Positions 15,821-25,546 of a DNA stretch of 64,000 nucleotides are shown in pieces (within the stretch, counting starts at the first letter, position 1; every line of letters starts with the position of its first letter). The notes beneath the pieces were generated by a model. The model made no database searches, was not told the origin of the DNA, and saw only the letters and a program-made list of their open reading frames with translations. Origin of the DNA: Flexivirga endophytica (GTDB lineage: Bacteria; Actinomycetota; Actinomycetes; Actinomycetales; Dermatophilaceae). The stretch lies in the NCBI RefSeq assembly GCF_014640635.1, contig NZ_BMHI01000004.1, positions 372,001-436,000 on the forward strand, written 5' to 3'. A program made the translations under genes and the position numbers.

Positions 15821-17509
15821 ATGAGTGATTCTCCGGAGATCGACATCAAGCCCCGCAGCCGCGAGGTCACCGACGGCTTGGAACGGACGGCATCCCGCGG
15901 GATGCTGCGCGCTGTGGGGATGGGCGACGAGGACTTCGCCAAACCCCAGATCGGGGTGGCCTCGAGTTGGAACGAGATCACGCCGTGCAACCTCTCGCTG
16001 GACCGCCTGGCGAAGGCTGTCAAGAACGGTGTGCACGCCGCCGGTGGATACCCGTTGGAGTTCGGCACCATCTCGGTCTCCGACGGCATCTCGATGGGGC
16101 ACGAGGGCATGCACTTCTCGCTGGTTTCCCGTGAGATCATTGCGGATTCGGTCGAGTGCGTGATGATGGCCGAGCGGATGGACGGTTCGGTCCTGCTCGC
16201 CGGGTGCGACAAGAGCCTGCCCGGCATGCTGATGGCCGCCGCCCGGCTGGATCTGTCCTCCGTGTTCCTGTATGCCGGGTCGACCATGCCCGGTCAGGTG
16301 GACGGCAAGGACGTGACGATCATCGACGCCTTCGAGGCCGTCGGCGCCTGCATCAAGGGGCTGATCACTCGCGACGAGGTCGACCGCATCGAGCGGGCCA
16401 TCTGCCCGGGCGAGGGCGCCTGCGGCGGCATGTACACCGCGAACACGATGGCGTCGATCGCCGAGGCGATGGGTATGTCGATCCCCGGCTCCGCCGCTCC
16501 GCCGGCAGTCGATCGGAGACGGGACGGGTTCGCACACCGCTCCGGCGCGGCGGCGGTCGAGATGCTGCGGAAGGGGATCACCGCACGCCAGATCATGACG
16601 ATGGAGGCGTTCGAGAACGCCATCACCGTCCTGATGGCGCTGGGCGGATCCACCAACGCGGTGCTGCACCTGTTGGCGATGGCCCGCGAGGCCGACGTCG
16701 ACCTGACCATCGACGACTTCAACCGGATCGGCGACAAAGTCCCGCACCTGGGGGACCTCAAGCCGTTCGGCAGATACGTGATGAACGACGTGGACAAGGT
16801 CGGCGGCATACCTGTCGTGATGCGTGCCCTGCTGGACGCGGGTCTGATCCACGGCGACTGCCTGACGGTGACCGGCAAGACCGTCGCGGAGAACCTCGAC
16901 GACATCGCGCCGCCCGCCGTGGACGGTGACATCATCCGTCCGGTCGGGCACCCGATCCACCCGACCGGTGGGCTCACGATCTTGAAGGGGTCCCTTGCGC
17001 CGGAGGGTGCGGTGATCAAGAGCGCCGGGTTCGACGATGACGTCTTCGAGGGGCCCGCACGGGTCTTCGACGGCGAGCAGGCCGCGATGCGGGCGCTGGA
17101 GGACGGCACGGTCGTGGCGGGCGACGTCGTCGTCATACGTTATGAAGGCCCGAAGGGCGGCCCCGGCATGCGGGAGATGCTCGCCATCACGGGTGCGATC
17201 AAGGGTGCCGGGCTCGGCAAGGACGTCCTGCTGCTGACCGACGGGCGCTTCTCCGGCGGGACGACCGGGGCGTGTGTCGGGCACGTCGCACCGGAAGCGG
17301 TCGACGGCGGCCCGATCGCGTTCGTCCGGGATGGGGACCGGATCAGGCTCGACGTCGCGGGCCGGTTGCTCGATCTGTTCGTCGATGAGGACGAGTTGGC
17401 GCGACGTGCCGACGGCTGGGCGCCGCCACCGCCGAAGTACACCCGCGGGGTGCTGGCCAAGTTCGCAGCGATGGCCCAATCCGCCTCACACGGAGCGGTG
17501 ACCGGCTGA
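15821..17509 (+). CDS. ilvD: Dihydroxy-acid dehydratase
   Basis: 562 aa. Dehydrates 2,3-dihydroxy acids to the 2-keto acids of valine, leucine and isoleucine using an Fe-S cluster. Visible: SWNEITPCN near 50, cluster Cys129 in AGCDKSLPG, Cys201 in [31 protein letters not shown], and [14 protein letters not shown] near the C-terminus. The start at 15821 ([10 protein letters not shown]) fits the family. The open frame extends upstream only because it runs into the transposase remnant. No other ilv gene is adjacent. Confidence 0.95.
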   Translation: MSDSPEIDIKPRSREVTDGLERTASRGMLRAVGMGDEDFAKPQIGVASSWNEITPCNLSLDRLAKAVKNGVHAAGGYPLEFGTISVSDGISMGHEGMHFSLVSREIIADSVECVMMAERMDGSVLLAGCDKSLPGMLMAAARLDLSSVFLYAGSTMPGQVDGKDVTIIDAFEAVGACIKGLITRDEVDRIERAICPGEGACGGMYTANTMASIAEAMGMSIPGSAAPPAVDRRRDGFAHRSGAAAVEMLRKGITARQIMTMEAFENAITVLMALGGSTNAVLHLLAMAREADVDLTIDDFNRIGDKVPHLGDLKPFGRYVMNDVDKVGGIPVVMRALLDAGLIHGDCLTVTGKTVAENLDDIAPPAVDGDIIRPVGHPIHPTGGLTILKGSLAPEGAVIKSAGFDDDVFEGPARVFDGEQAAMRALEDGTVVAGDVVVIRYEGPKGGPGMREMLAITGAIKGAGLGKDVLLLTDGRFSGGTTGACVGHVAPEAVDGGPIAFVRDGDRIRLDVAGRLLDLFVDEDELARRADGWAPPPPKYTRGVLAKFAAMAQSASHGAVTG

Positions 17510-17593
17510 GCGCGCGCTGGTTGCCGGGCCGATTTGGCAGGCATACCCGGTTGCAGCCGGGTCGATCGTCGTGACCCGCGGACCCGAACGCGA

Positions 17594-17634
17594 AACACCC
17601 TGTGCAACCGATGCGTTCGGATCCACAGGGTGTT
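17594..17634. terminator. Strong hairpin between ilvD and tRNA-Leu
   Basis: AACACCCTGTG (17594-17604) pairs perfectly with CACAGGGTGTT (17624-17634) across a 19-nt loop. It separates convergent ilvD and tRNA-Leu and could end both transcripts. Confidence 0.75.
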
Positions 17635-17645
17635 CGTGTGTTAAG

Positions 17646-17728
17646 TGTCCGGAGGGGGACTTGAACCCCCACCCCCGTTAAGGGACTAGCACCTCAAGCT
17701 AGCGCGTCTGCCATTCCGCCACCCGGAC
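17646..17728 (-). tRNA. tRNA-Leu(GAG)
   Basis: 83-nt class II tRNA. Acceptor arms GTCCGGG and TCCGGAC with discriminator A; anticodon stem CTAGC/GCTAG around loop TTGAGGT, giving anticodon GAG (reads CUC/CUU). A long variable arm and a T-loop (GGTTCAAGTCC) are present. CCA is not encoded. Confidence 0.93.
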
Positions 17729-17875
17729 AAATGGGTGTGTCAACCGTCCTCTTGGCCCGGCCAACGAGCGGAAACACTAGCACGCAGTAGCCGGTTTCCT
17801 TCAATCGTGCCACGGCCCGAGGCGGAAGACATTTGTCATCCCGGCAACCGGTCGTGGATCCACCGATCCGGTTGC

Positions 17876-18460
17876 TCAGACGTCCAGGCCGAAGTCCTTG
17901 ATGACGCCGGCGAGGCCGCTGGAGTAGCCCTGCCCGACGGCGCGGAACTTCCACTCGGCCCCGTTGCGGTAGAGCTCACCGAAGACGAGTGCCGACTCGG
18001 TCGCGGCGTCCTCGCCGAGGTCGAACCGGGCGCCCTTGTCGTTGTTGGACGGGTCGTCGGCGTCGAAGATCCGGATGAACGCGTCGGAGACCTGACCGAA
18101 GTTCTGGCCCCGTGCGTCGGCCTGGTCGATCGACGCCACGAACGCGATGCGCTGGACGTCAGGGGAGACCTGGCCGAGTGTGACCTTGATCTGCTCGTCG
18201 TCGCCCTCGCCCTCGCCGGTGCGGTTGTCACCGAGGTGCTGGACCGAACCGTTGTCGCCGGTCAGGTTGTTGTAGAAGACGAAGTCGGACTGGTTGCGGA
18301 CCTTGCCGTTCTCGGCGAGCAGCAGCACCGACGCGTCGAGGTCGAACTGCGCGCCGTCGGTGGTGCGTGGGTTCCAGCCCAGGCCGACGATCGCGGTCGT
18401 CATACCCGGTGCTGCCTTCTCCAACGAGATGTTGGCGCCCTTGCTCAGATTGACCGGCAT
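17876..18460 (-). CDS. TerD-family stress protein
   Basis: 194 aa, the normal TerD length. Starts [20 protein letters not shown] after [27 protein letters not shown] and the acidic Ca2+-binding stretches ([22 protein letters not shown]) match the family, as does the end [20 protein letters not shown]. TerD proteins bind calcium and act in tellurite and general stress responses. It stands alone, without other ter genes. Confidence 0.92.
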   Translation of the reverse strand: MPVNLSKGANISLEKAAPGMTTAIVGLGWNPRTTDGAQFDLDASVLLLAENGKVRNQSDFVFYNNLTGDNGSVQHLGDNRTGEGEGDDEQIKVTLGQVSPDVQRIAFVASIDQADARGQNFGQVSDAFIRIFDADDPSNNDKGARFDLGEDAATESALVFGELYRNGAEWKFRAVGQGYSSGLAGVIKDFGLDV

Positions 18461-18554
18461 GTGCTTTCCCCTTCGTGTCTCTGGCTGTTTCAGGTATGAC
18501 GCTAGCGCGTCGCGATCGTTCCCGTATGTCGGAGGTGGCAGGCAGACTGCCGTC

Positions 18555-20078
18555 ATGCTGGTGGAGCAGGTCATCACTGTGTCCGAGGCGGTGCGCGCGA
18601 CCCGCTCTCGATTGGCCAAGCGGGACGCGGTGGCGCAGCTGCTGCGCGACGCGACGCCTGACGAGGTGCCGCTCGTGGCGTCATACCTGGCCGGAGTGCT
18701 GCCGCAGCGGCGCATCGGCGTCGGATGGCGCGGACTGCGCGACGCGCCCGAGGCGGCACCGAAGGCGAGTGTGACCGTGCGAGAGTTCGACGAGGTGCTG
18801 ACCGCTGTGGCGTCCGTGAGCGGCGCCGGCTCCGTCGGGCAGCGCAAGGAGCTGTTGGCGACGCTGTTCGGCCGGCTGACCGCCGCCGAGCAACGCTTCG
18901 CCACCGGGCTGATCCAGGGCGAGCTGCGCCAGGGCGCCGGTGACGGCGTGATGCTGGCCGCGATCGCCCGGGCGAGCGCTGTCCCCGAGCCGGCGATCCG
19001 GCGTGCAGTCATGCTCGCCGGTTTCACGGCCCCCGTCGCTGCGGCCTCGATGACCGGCGGCGCTGATGCCGTGGCACAGATCGGGCTCGTCGTCGGCCGA
19101 CCGGTCCGTCCGATGCTGGCCGGCAGCGCCCCGGACATCGGCGATGCCGTTGACCTCGCCCAGCACCAGCAGATCGAGACCAAGCTCGACGGCATCCGCG
19201 TGCAGGCACACAAGGTCGCCGACGAGGTGCGTCTCTTCACCCGGAGCCTGGAGGACATCACCGACCGCCTTCCCGAGGTGGTCGAGATCGTGCGGTCGCT
19301 GCGGGCCCACACCGTGGTGCTCGACGGTGAGGCCATCGCGCTGGACCCCGACGGGCGGCCGCTGCCGTTCCAGGTGACGAGTGCGCGCACCGGGAGCAGC
19401 GCCGACCCGCAGCGGCTGCGCGAGCAGACACCGGTGACGCCGAAGTTCTTCGACGTGCTGCATCTCGAGGGCGCGGATCTCATCGACCGTCCGTTGCGGG
19501 AGCGCTGCCGGCGCTTGGCCCAGCTGGTGCCCGACCAGTGGTTGGTCGAGCGGGCCGCCGTCGCGGATGAGGCGCAGGCGCGGGAGTTCTTCGCACAGCG
19601 CGTCGCGGGTGGCGACGAGGGCGTCGTCGTCAAGGATCTGGACAGCCCGTATGCCGCCGGCCGCCGCGGCGCGGGTTGGGTCAAGGTGAAGCCACGGCAC
19701 ACGCTCGACCTGGTCGTGCTGGCCGTCGAGTGGGGCAGTGGACGACGCAAGGGCTTCCTGTCCAACATCCATCTCGGGGCCCGTGACCCGGAGACCGGTG
19801 GCCTGGTGATGCTGGGCAAGACGTTCAAGGGGATGACTGACGAGATGCTGCGCTGGCAGACCGAGCGGTTCACCGAGCTCGCAACCGACCGCGGCGACTG
19901 GGTCGTGCACGTGCGCCCCGAGCAGGTCGTCGAGATCGCCTTCGACGGACTGCAGCGTTCCAGCCGTTATCCGGGCGGGCTCGCCCTGCGCTTCGCACGC
20001 GTGATCCGCTACCGGGACGACAAGACCGCCGAGGAAGCCGACACGATCGACACCGTCCGGGCACTGGCCGGGCAGTGA
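18555..20078 (+). CDS. ATP-dependent DNA ligase, LigB type
   Basis: 507 aa, the same size as mycobacterial LigB. An N-terminal helical domain (1-~190) precedes the nucleotidyltransferase core with Lys210 in [11 protein letters not shown], the AMP-accepting lysine. Motif III is at [10 protein letters not shown], motif IV at GDEGVVVKD, and motif V in WVKVKPRH. An OB-fold follows ([13 protein letters not shown] ... [18 protein letters not shown]). This is an accessory ligase beside the essential NAD+ enzyme. The start at 18555 gives the conserved N-terminus. Confidence 0.93.
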   Translation: MLVEQVITVSEAVRATRSRLAKRDAVAQLLRDATPDEVPLVASYLAGVLPQRRIGVGWRGLRDAPEAAPKASVTVREFDEVLTAVASVSGAGSVGQRKELLATLFGRLTAAEQRFATGLIQGELRQGAGDGVMLAAIARASAVPEPAIRRAVMLAGFTAPVAAASMTGGADAVAQIGLVVGRPVRPMLAGSAPDIGDAVDLAQHQQIETKLDGIRVQAHKVADEVRLFTRSLEDITDRLPEVVEIVRSLRAHTVVLDGEAIALDPDGRPLPFQVTSARTGSSADPQRLREQTPVTPKFFDVLHLEGADLIDRPLRERCRRLAQLVPDQWLVERAAVADEAQAREFFAQRVAGGDEGVVVKDLDSPYAAGRRGAGWVKVKPRHTLDLVVLAVEWGSGRRKGFLSNIHLGARDPETGGLVMLGKTFKGMTDEMLRWQTERFTELATDRGDWVVHVRPEQVVEIAFDGLQRSSRYPGGLALRFARVIRYRDDKTAEEADTIDTVRALAGQ

Positions 20079-20109
20079 TCCCGCGACGCAACCGTGGCAG
20101 GGTGGACGT

Positions 20110-21456
20110 ATGACGCAAGCGGGCACCGGCGAGGACAACACGAAGCAACTGACTGCGGAGGATGAAGTCGTCCGGATCACGCAGGATCTGATCGGCATCG
20201 ACACCAGCAACTACGGCGACGGCAGCGGTCCGGGTGAGCGCAAAGCCGCCGAATACGTCATGCAGGAATTGATCGAGGTCGGTCTCGAGCCGACCTTGCT
20301 GGAGAGCGAGCCTGGTCGCGCGTCGGTGCTGGTGCGCCTCGAGGGCGAGGACTCCGACCGTGGGGCGCTGGCCGTGCACGGTCACCTCGACGTCGTGCCG
20401 GCGAATGCCGAGGACTGGCAGGTAGATCCGTTCGGTGCCGAGATCAAGGACGGCTGCGTCTGGGGGCGTGGCGCGGTGGACATGAAGGACATGGACGCGA
20501 TGATCCTGTCCTGTGTGCGGGAGCTGGCGCGCACCGGTCGCAAACCGGCTCGCGATCTGGTGGTGGGCTTCGTCGCCGACGAGGAGGCCGGGGGAGTCAA
20601 GGGCAGTCACTGGCTGGTCGACAACCACCCGGAGCTTTTCGAAGGCGTCACGGAGGCGATCAGTGAGGTCGGTGGTTACTCCGTCACCTTCGACGGCAAG
20701 GCGGGCCAACAGCGCGCCTACCTGTTGCAGACCGCGGAGAAGGGCATCGCCTGGCTCCGCCTGCACGCACACGGTCGGGCCGGGCACGGCTCGGTGCCCA
20801 ACGACGACAACGCTGTGGTGCGCCTGGCGCAGGCCATCGCGCGCATCGACGCGCACGAGTGGCCGCGCGAATACATCGCGTCCGTCCGGCAGTTGCTCGA
20901 CGGTTTGAGCGACCTGTCCGGCGTGACCTACAGCGACGCCGACCTCGGCCCGCTCCTGGACAAGCTCGGCGGCGCCCGCGGCTTCGTCGAGGGCACCCTG
21001 CGCGACACCTCGAACTTCACCATGCTCGACGCCGGATACAAGCACAACGTCATACCGCAGTCGGCGTCAGCGTCCCTGGACTGCCGTTACCTGCCGGGCC
21101 ACGAGGACGACCTGATGGCCACCATCCGCGAGCTTGCCGGCGAGTTCGTCGAGGTCGAGGTGCTGCACCACGACATCGCGCTCGAGGCGCCCTTCGACGC
21201 GCCCCTGGTGGACAAGATGAAGCGCGCACTGCTGTCCCAGGACCCGCAGGCCGCGATCCTGCCCTACTGCCTGTCGGGCGGCACCGACAACAAGGCGCTC
21301 AAGCGGCTCGGCATCACCGGCTACGGTTTCGCTCCACTGCAACTGCCGGCCGACCTCGACTTCGCCCCGATGTTCCATGGCATCGACGAGCGCGTGCCGG
21401 TGGAGTCGCTGAAGTTCGGTGCGCGAGTGCTCGGCGAGTTCCTGCACGACTGCTGA
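20110..21456 (+). CDS. M20/M28-type metallopeptidase
   Basis: 448 aa. Metal-binding motifs AVHGHLDVVPA, GRGAVDMKDMDAM and FVADEEAGG are followed by the dimerisation domain (HAHGRAGHGSVP) and a terminal His in FHGIDERVP. It belongs to the M20 family of dipeptidases, carboxypeptidases and deacylases; the substrate is not predictable. The following DUF5703 gene is a common neighbour of this peptidase in actinobacteria. A CAGGGT-N6-ATG stretch is a weak leaderless-type start. Confidence 0.9.
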   Translation: MTQAGTGEDNTKQLTAEDEVVRITQDLIGIDTSNYGDGSGPGERKAAEYVMQELIEVGLEPTLLESEPGRASVLVRLEGEDSDRGALAVHGHLDVVPANAEDWQVDPFGAEIKDGCVWGRGAVDMKDMDAMILSCVRELARTGRKPARDLVVGFVADEEAGGVKGSHWLVDNHPELFEGVTEAISEVGGYSVTFDGKAGQQRAYLLQTAEKGIAWLRLHAHGRAGHGSVPNDDNAVVRLAQAIARIDAHEWPREYIASVRQLLDGLSDLSGVTYSDADLGPLLDKLGGARGFVEGTLRDTSNFTMLDAGYKHNVIPQSASASLDCRYLPGHEDDLMATIRELAGEFVEVEVLHHDIALEAPFDAPLVDKMKRALLSQDPQAAILPYCLSGGTDNKALKRLGITGYGFAPLQLPADLDFAPMFHGIDERVPVESLKFGARVLGEFLHDC

Positions 21457-21469
21457 GCGGGCATGCGGA

Positions 21470-21567
21470 TCGAGTAGCGACGAAGGAGCGTATCGAGATC
21501 AAATGTTGAGTTGATGCTGGCCTCGATACGGGCCTTCCCCCGCTTCGCTCCGCCAGGACCTACTCGA
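21470..21567. repeat. Nested inverted repeat, REP-like
   Basis: Outer arms TCGAGTAG (21470-21477) and CTACTCGA (21560-21567); inner arms CGTATCGAG (21489-21497) and CTCGATACG (21522-21530). It fills the gap between the convergent M20 and DUF5703 genes. The sequence style (cgagtag...gtatcgag) is that of repeats I associate with intergenic regions of Micrococcales. It could also work as a bidirectional terminator. Confidence 0.65.
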
Positions 21568-21577
21568 CCAGCAGGTA

Positions 21578-21763
21578 TTACGCGGTGCGGCGGACCCGGA
21601 TGATGCGGCGTCGCAACCACACCCGGCGGGCACCGCCGAGGTAGAGCCGAGAGCGCGCCAACTCCCAATGGCCGTATTCGGCGTGGTCCGCGATCACCTG
21701 TCGCACATCGGACCGGCTGGCGTCGCGTGGGAAGTTCAGCACGCGGAATTCGTACTCGGTCAT
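21578..21763 (-). CDS. DUF5703 family protein
   Basis: 61 aa from ATG 21763. MTEYEFRVLNFPRDASRSDV and HAEYGHWELARSRLYLGG, ending RRVWLRRRIIRVRR, match DUF5703, a small conserved actinobacterial protein of unknown function. Upstream ATG codons (21778, 21772) are possible but extend beyond the usual start. Confidence 0.8.
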   Translation of the reverse strand: MTEYEFRVLNFPRDASRSDVRQVIADHAEYGHWELARSRLYLGGARRVWLRRRIIRVRRTA

Positions 21764-21842
21764 CACGGCCATTATCACCCACGCCGTGCGGATCCATGGC
21801 GCGTTGGGGGCGTCGCTCTGTGCCGAACCACTACCGACCCGG

Positions 21843-21848
21843 TACGGT
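21843..21848 (+). promoter_or_regulatory. Leaderless-type -10 box
   Basis: TACGGT, 6 nt before the ATG at 21855. No ribosome site is visible. Confidence 0.5.
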
Positions 21849-21854
21849 CAAACC

Positions 21855-22208
21855 ATGACCGCTGAGCCACGTGCCGCATTGTCCGCCCTGGTGAGTGCGT
21901 TGGAGCGTCATCTGGAGGCCGCTGCATCACGCCGCAGCGAGAACGACCCGTCGGTGGTGGCCGCCTATCGCGATCTCGCCGACGCCTTCGAGGACTACGA
22001 CGACGCCCTCATGGACACCTATGGCGAAGTCACCCCGTTGGAGGTCTACGTCGGGGATGACGACGAGGACGACTCCGACGACGAAGCGGACGACGATGAC
22101 TCGGACGATGACGACACGGATGACGTGGAAGACGGCGACGAGCCGCGCTACGTCGGACTCTCCGGCGACGACGCCGACGACCTGGACTTCGAGGACGCCG
22201 ACCGCTAG
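21855..22208 (+). CDS. Actinobacterial conserved protein with acidic C-terminus
   Basis: 117 aa. A helical N-terminal domain (ALSALVSALERHLEAAASRR, AYRDLADAFEDYDDALMDTY, GEVTPLEVY) is followed by an Asp-rich tail, 50 residues of mostly D/E, ending DDLDFEDADR. Homologues I recall are annotated 'primosomal protein', without proof. It converges tightly on the aldo/keto reductase gene (4 bp between stops). Confidence 0.75.
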   Translation: MTAEPRAALSALVSALERHLEAAASRRSENDPSVVAAYRDLADAFEDYDDALMDTYGEVTPLEVYVGDDDEDDSDDEADDDDSDDDDTDDVEDGDEPRYVGLSGDDADDLDFEDADR

Positions 22209-22212
22209 GTCA

Positions 22213-23160
22213 TTACACCTGCTGCACGCGCGACACGTCGTCCAACGCCTGCGCGATCTGTGGCGGGAGTTGCGTCTCCGCACTCGCCAGCACGGTGCGC
22301 AGCTGCGTCCGGTTGCGCACCCCGACGACGAGTGAGCTGATCCCCGGACGAGTTCGCGTCCAACTCAACGCGATCTGAGCCGGGCTGGCGCCGAGGCCGT
22401 CGGCCGCGGTCGCCACTGCATCGACGACCGAGTCGGAGGTGCCGCCCAACCGGCGAGCGGCCCACCCGGTGTGCCGACCGGACGCAGCCCGTGAGTCAGC
22501 GGGCACGCCCCGGCGATATTTCCCGGTCAGCACTCCACCGCCGAGCGGAGCCCACGCGAGGACACCGGCACCTACGTGATCGGCGGCGGGCAGCACTTCC
22601 GTTTCCGGGCCACGCGCGACCAGGCTGTATTCGACTTCGTTGGCGGTCAACGGGATTCGTGCATCGCGCAGGATCGAGTGTGCCGCGACGAGTTGCCAAC
22701 CGGAATAGTTGGACACCCCGACATACCGCGCTCGACCCGTCGACACCGCATGCTCGAGCGCGGACATCGTCTCCTCGAGCGGCACGTCGTCGGCCCAGGT
22801 GTGCACCAGCCACAGATCGAGGTGGTCCGTCCGCAATCGGTGCAGCGACGCGTCGAGTTGTTTCAACAGGGTGCCCCGCGAGGTGTCGACCACCCGTGAA
22901 CCGGTCGTGCGGGAGATGCCGGCCTTGCCGACCAGCACCAGGTCGTCCCGGTCGCCCCCTGCGACGAGATCACCCAGGATCTGCTCGGCCGCACCGTCGC
23001 CGTAGCCGTACGCCGTGTCGATCGTCGTCCCGCCGGCGTCGCGGAAGTCCCGCATGATCTCCTCGGCGAAGATCTCGTCGACGGTGTCTCCCCAGTTCAT
23101 CGTGCCGAGCGTGAGATCACTGACGCGCAGCCCCGACCTGCCCACATTCACCGATTGCAC
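22213..23160 (-). CDS. Aldo/keto reductase
   Basis: 315 aa. NAD(P)H-dependent TIM-barrel reductase: GTMNWGDTV at the start, DTAYGYGDGAAEQILGDLV with catalytic Asp/Tyr, GKAGI with Lys, LWLVHTWADDVPLEE with His, and VGVSNYSGWQL. The start is GTG 23160, with TACGGT at 23172-23167 and a 6-nt gap, a leaderless layout; GTG 23151 is the alternative. It is divergent from the LLM oxidoreductase with 57 bp between starts. Confidence 0.9.
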   Translation of the reverse strand: MQSVNVGRSGLRVSDLTLGTMNWGDTVDEIFAEEIMRDFRDAGGTTIDTAYGYGDGAAEQILGDLVAGGDRDDLVLVGKAGISRTTGSRVVDTSRGTLLKQLDASLHRLRTDHLDLWLVHTWADDVPLEETMSALEHAVSTGRARYVGVSNYSGWQLVAAHSILRDARIPLTANEVEYSLVARGPETEVLPAADHVGAGVLAWAPLGGGVLTGKYRRGVPADSRAASGRHTGWAARRLGGTSDSVVDAVATAADGLGASPAQIALSWTRTRPGISSLVVGVRNRTQLRTVLASAETQLPPQIAQALDDVSRVQQV

Positions 23161-23166
23161 GGCCCA

Positions 23167-23172
23167 ACCGTA
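23167..23172 (-). promoter_or_regulatory. Leaderless-type -10 box of the aldo/keto reductase gene
   Basis: TACGGT on the minus strand, 6 nt before GTG 23160. It shares a 57-bp divergent region with the box at 23205-23210. Confidence 0.5.
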
Positions 23173-23204
23173 ATGGTGCCGGTGACCGAGCCGGTGGAGG
23201 CCGG

Positions 23205-23210
23205 TAGCGT
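23205..23210 (+). promoter_or_regulatory. Leaderless-type -10 box of the LLM oxidoreductase gene
   Basis: TAGCGT, 7 nt before the ATG at 23218; no ribosome site. Confidence 0.5.
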
Positions 23211-23217
23211 CGTGTTC

Positions 23218-24282
23218 ATGGATCTGGGCATCAACCTCGGCTACTGGGGTACTACGGGCACCGACGACCTGGCCGCGATGAAGGCACTCACGCAGGCCGC
23301 CGACGTCGCCGGCTACCGCGTCGCCTGGCTGGCAGAGGCGTACGGCTCCGACGTGCCGTCGCTGGCGGCTTACCTGAGCGCTTTCACCGAGAACCTCGAA
23401 TGGGGCAGCGCGGTCTTCCAGATCCCGGCACGCACGCCCGCGATGGCGGCGATGACCGCCGCGACCCTGGACAAGATCACCGACGGCCGTTTCCGTCTCG
23501 GCCTCGGGGTGTCGGGTCCGCAGGTGAGCGAGGGCTGGCACGGCGTACGTTTCGACAGTCCGCTGGGACGCACTCGTGAGTATGTCGACATCATCCGGTT
23601 GGCGTTCGACCGCAAGAACGTCGAATACCACGGCAAACACTTCGAATTGCCGCTGCCGGACGGCCCCGGCAAGGCGCTGCGGCTGCTCCTGCTGCCGGAG
23701 CGCGCCCAGGTGCCGATCTATCTGGCGTCCATCGGTCCGAAGAACATGGAGCTGACCGGCGAGATCGCCGACGGCTGGCTGGGCATCTTCGTCAGCCCCG
23801 AGCATCTGCCGGAGCAGCTCGAGCAACTGCGCGTCGGCCGTGAGAGGGCCGGGCATGCCGATGGTTCGCTGGACGGCTTCGACGTGGCGGCGCAGGTCGG
23901 CCTGAGCATGGCCGGCGATCTGGACACCGGGGCGAACCGGTTGCGAGCGAACGCCGCGCTGTATGTCGGCGGCATGGGCTCCCGGAAGAAGAACTTCTAC
24001 AACGCACTCGCGCGGCGGATGGGTTTCGAGGAAGCGGCGCAGGAGGTGCAGGACCTCTTCCTGGACCGCAAGCACCGGGACGCCGCCATGGCGGTCCCAC
24101 GGGATTTCATCGACCGCACCGCGCTGATCGGCCCGCGCGAGCATGTTGCCGAGCGCCTTCATGCGTATGCCGAGGCCGGTGTGACGACGCTCAGCGTGTC
24201 GCCCACCGGCGACAGCCTCGAGGAGCGGGTCGCGGCGATCCACACCCTCGCGGACATCATGGACGCCGAAGGGTTGCGGTAG
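23218..24282 (+). CDS. LLM-class F420-dependent oxidoreductase
   Basis: 354 aa. A luciferase-like monooxygenase TIM barrel: MDLGINLGYWG, WLAEAYGSDVPSLAAYLSAF, GSAVFQIPARTPAMAAMTAA, DGRFRLGLGVSGPQVSEGWH and PIYLASIGPKNMELTGEIAD. The SGPQVSEGWHG region is typical of the F420-binding members. Substrate unknown. The start is ATG 23218. The histidine phosphatase gene begins 4 bp after its stop, so they are co-transcribed. Confidence 0.9.
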   Translation: MDLGINLGYWGTTGTDDLAAMKALTQAADVAGYRVAWLAEAYGSDVPSLAAYLSAFTENLEWGSAVFQIPARTPAMAAMTAATLDKITDGRFRLGLGVSGPQVSEGWHGVRFDSPLGRTREYVDIIRLAFDRKNVEYHGKHFELPLPDGPGKALRLLLLPERAQVPIYLASIGPKNMELTGEIADGWLGIFVSPEHLPEQLEQLRVGRERAGHADGSLDGFDVAAQVGLSMAGDLDTGANRLRANAALYVGGMGSRKKNFYNALARRMGFEEAAQEVQDLFLDRKHRDAAMAVPRDFIDRTALIGPREHVAERLHAYAEAGVTTLSVSPTGDSLEERVAAIHTLADIMDAEGLR

Positions 24283-24285
24283 CGC

Positions 24286-24996
24286 ATGGCAACGGTTCTG
24301 CTGCTGCGGCACGGCCGCACGACATCCAACACCGCTGGTGTGCTTGCCGGTTGGAGTCCGGGTGTCGGTCTGGACGAGGCAGGCGAACGTCAGGTCGCTG
24401 ACGTGCACGCCCGCCTGCAGAAGCTGCCGATCCTGCGCGTCGTCAGCAGCCCGCTGCAGCGCTGCCAGGAAACGGCCGCCGCCGTCATCGGGGACTCCGC
24501 GGACATCTCGGTCGAGACCGACGACCGGCTGGGGGAGTGCCGCTACGGCGCGTGGACCGGCCGGAAGATCAGTGAGCTGGTCAAGGACGACCTGTGGCGC
24601 ACCGTGCAGGATCACCCGTCCGCTGCCGTGTTCCCGCCGTCGCCGGACTTCGAGCACGAGTCCCTCGCGCAGATGTCGGCGCGTGCGGTGGCTGCCGTGC
24701 GCGAGCTGGATGCCGCGGTGGAGGCCGAGCACGGCCCGAAGGCGATCTGGGTGGCGGTGTCCCACGGCGACGTCATCAAGGCGGTGCTGGCCGACGCTCT
24801 CGGCAGCCACCTCGACCAGTTCCAGCGCATCGTCGTCGGACCCGCATCGGTGAGCGCGATCCGTTACACCGCGCGTCGGCCGTTCGTGGTGCGGATCAAC
24901 GATTCGACGGGCGACCTGAGCGACATACCCGACAAGTCCGAGCCGACCGGCGACGCGACACCCGGTGGCGAGACCGGCACCGATTCGTCGGATTAG
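24286..24996 (+). CDS. Histidine phosphatase family protein (MSMEG_4193-like)
   Basis: 236 aa. The RHG motif LLRHGRTTSN gives the phospho-accepting His, with SSPLQRCQETA, ECRYGAWTG and the distal VSHGDVIK. Related genes near mshC in actinobacteria are annotated as putative phosphoglycerate mutases; the substrate is unknown. It ends in a disordered acidic tail. Its stop codon TAG lies inside the -10 box of the next gene. Confidence 0.88.
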   Translation: MATVLLLRHGRTTSNTAGVLAGWSPGVGLDEAGERQVADVHARLQKLPILRVVSSPLQRCQETAAAVIGDSADISVETDDRLGECRYGAWTGRKISELVKDDLWRTVQDHPSAAVFPPSPDFEHESLAQMSARAVAAVRELDAAVEAEHGPKAIWVAVSHGDVIKAVLADALGSHLDQFQRIVVGPASVSAIRYTARRPFVVRINDSTGDLSDIPDKSEPTGDATPGGETGTDSSD

Positions 24997-24999
24997 GCT
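24994..24999 (+). promoter_or_regulatory. Leaderless-type -10 box of the DUF3090 gene
   Basis: TAGGCT, 7 nt before ATG 25007. Its TAG is also the stop codon of the phosphatase gene. Confidence 0.5.
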
Positions 25000-25006
25000 C
25001 TCAGGT

Positions 25007-25546
25007 ATGCCGACCCTTGAATTCGACCACCCCGACCGGTTCGTCGCCGGCACGGTCGGTCCACCCGGCGACCGCACGTTCTTCCTGCAGGTCGTGGAAG
25101 GACGGCGCGTCGTGTCCGTGTCGCTGGAGAAGGAGCAGGTCGCGGTGCTCGCCGAGCGCGTCAACGACCTGCTCGACGAGCTGTCCGTGGACAAGGACGT
25201 GCCCGTCGCGAAGGAGGACAACGAGCCGCTCACCACGCCGATCGAGGACGAGTTCCGGGTGAGCACACTGAGCCTGGCCTGGGAGCCCGAGCGGCAGGTG
25301 CTGATCATCGAGGCGCACGACAAGCAGGTCGAGCTCGAGCCGACCGACGACGGTGAGGAACTGCGCGAGGTCACCGATCCGGACGACCAACTCGTCCGCG
25401 TGCTGCTCGGCCCGGCCGAAGCCCGCGAGTTCGCCAGGCGAGGGCTGGCCGCTGTTGAGGACGGCCGTCCGTCGTGCCCGTTCTGCGGCGGCCCACTCGA
25501 TCCCACCGGCCACATCTGCCCCCGTGCCAACGGCTATCGACGCTGA
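25007..25546 (+). CDS. DUF3090 family protein
   Basis: 179 aa. MPTLEFDHPDRFVAGTVGPP, RTFFLQVVEGRRVVSVSLEK and a C-terminal CPFCGGPLDPTGHICPRANG zinc-ribbon-like end are typical of DUF3090, a conserved actinobacterial protein found beside SCO1664-like genes and mshC. Function unknown. Its 3' end overlaps the next gene by 23 nt. Confidence 0.88.
   Translation: MPTLEFDHPDRFVAGTVGPPGDRTFFLQVVEGRRVVSVSLEKEQVAVLAERVNDLLDELSVDKDVPVAKEDNEPLTTPIEDEFRVSTLSLAWEPERQVLIIEAHDKQVELEPTDDGEELREVTDPDDQLVRVLLGPAEAREFARRGLAAVEDGRPSCPFCGGPLDPTGHICPRANGYRR

Noticed and set aside
15776-17479. A 567-codon minus-strand open frame opposite ilvD
   Set aside because: Low-complexity His/Arg/Asp text complementary to a well-conserved ilvD; a GC-driven shadow.
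18294-18554. Longer N-terminus of the DNA ligase
   Set aside because: The extension is antisense to the TerD gene. LigB-type proteins begin near 18555.
22213-25530. A 1105-codon open frame on the minus strand
   Set aside because: Only its last ~315 codons are a protein (aldo/keto reductase). The rest is the antisense of three clear plus-strand genes in GC-rich DNA.
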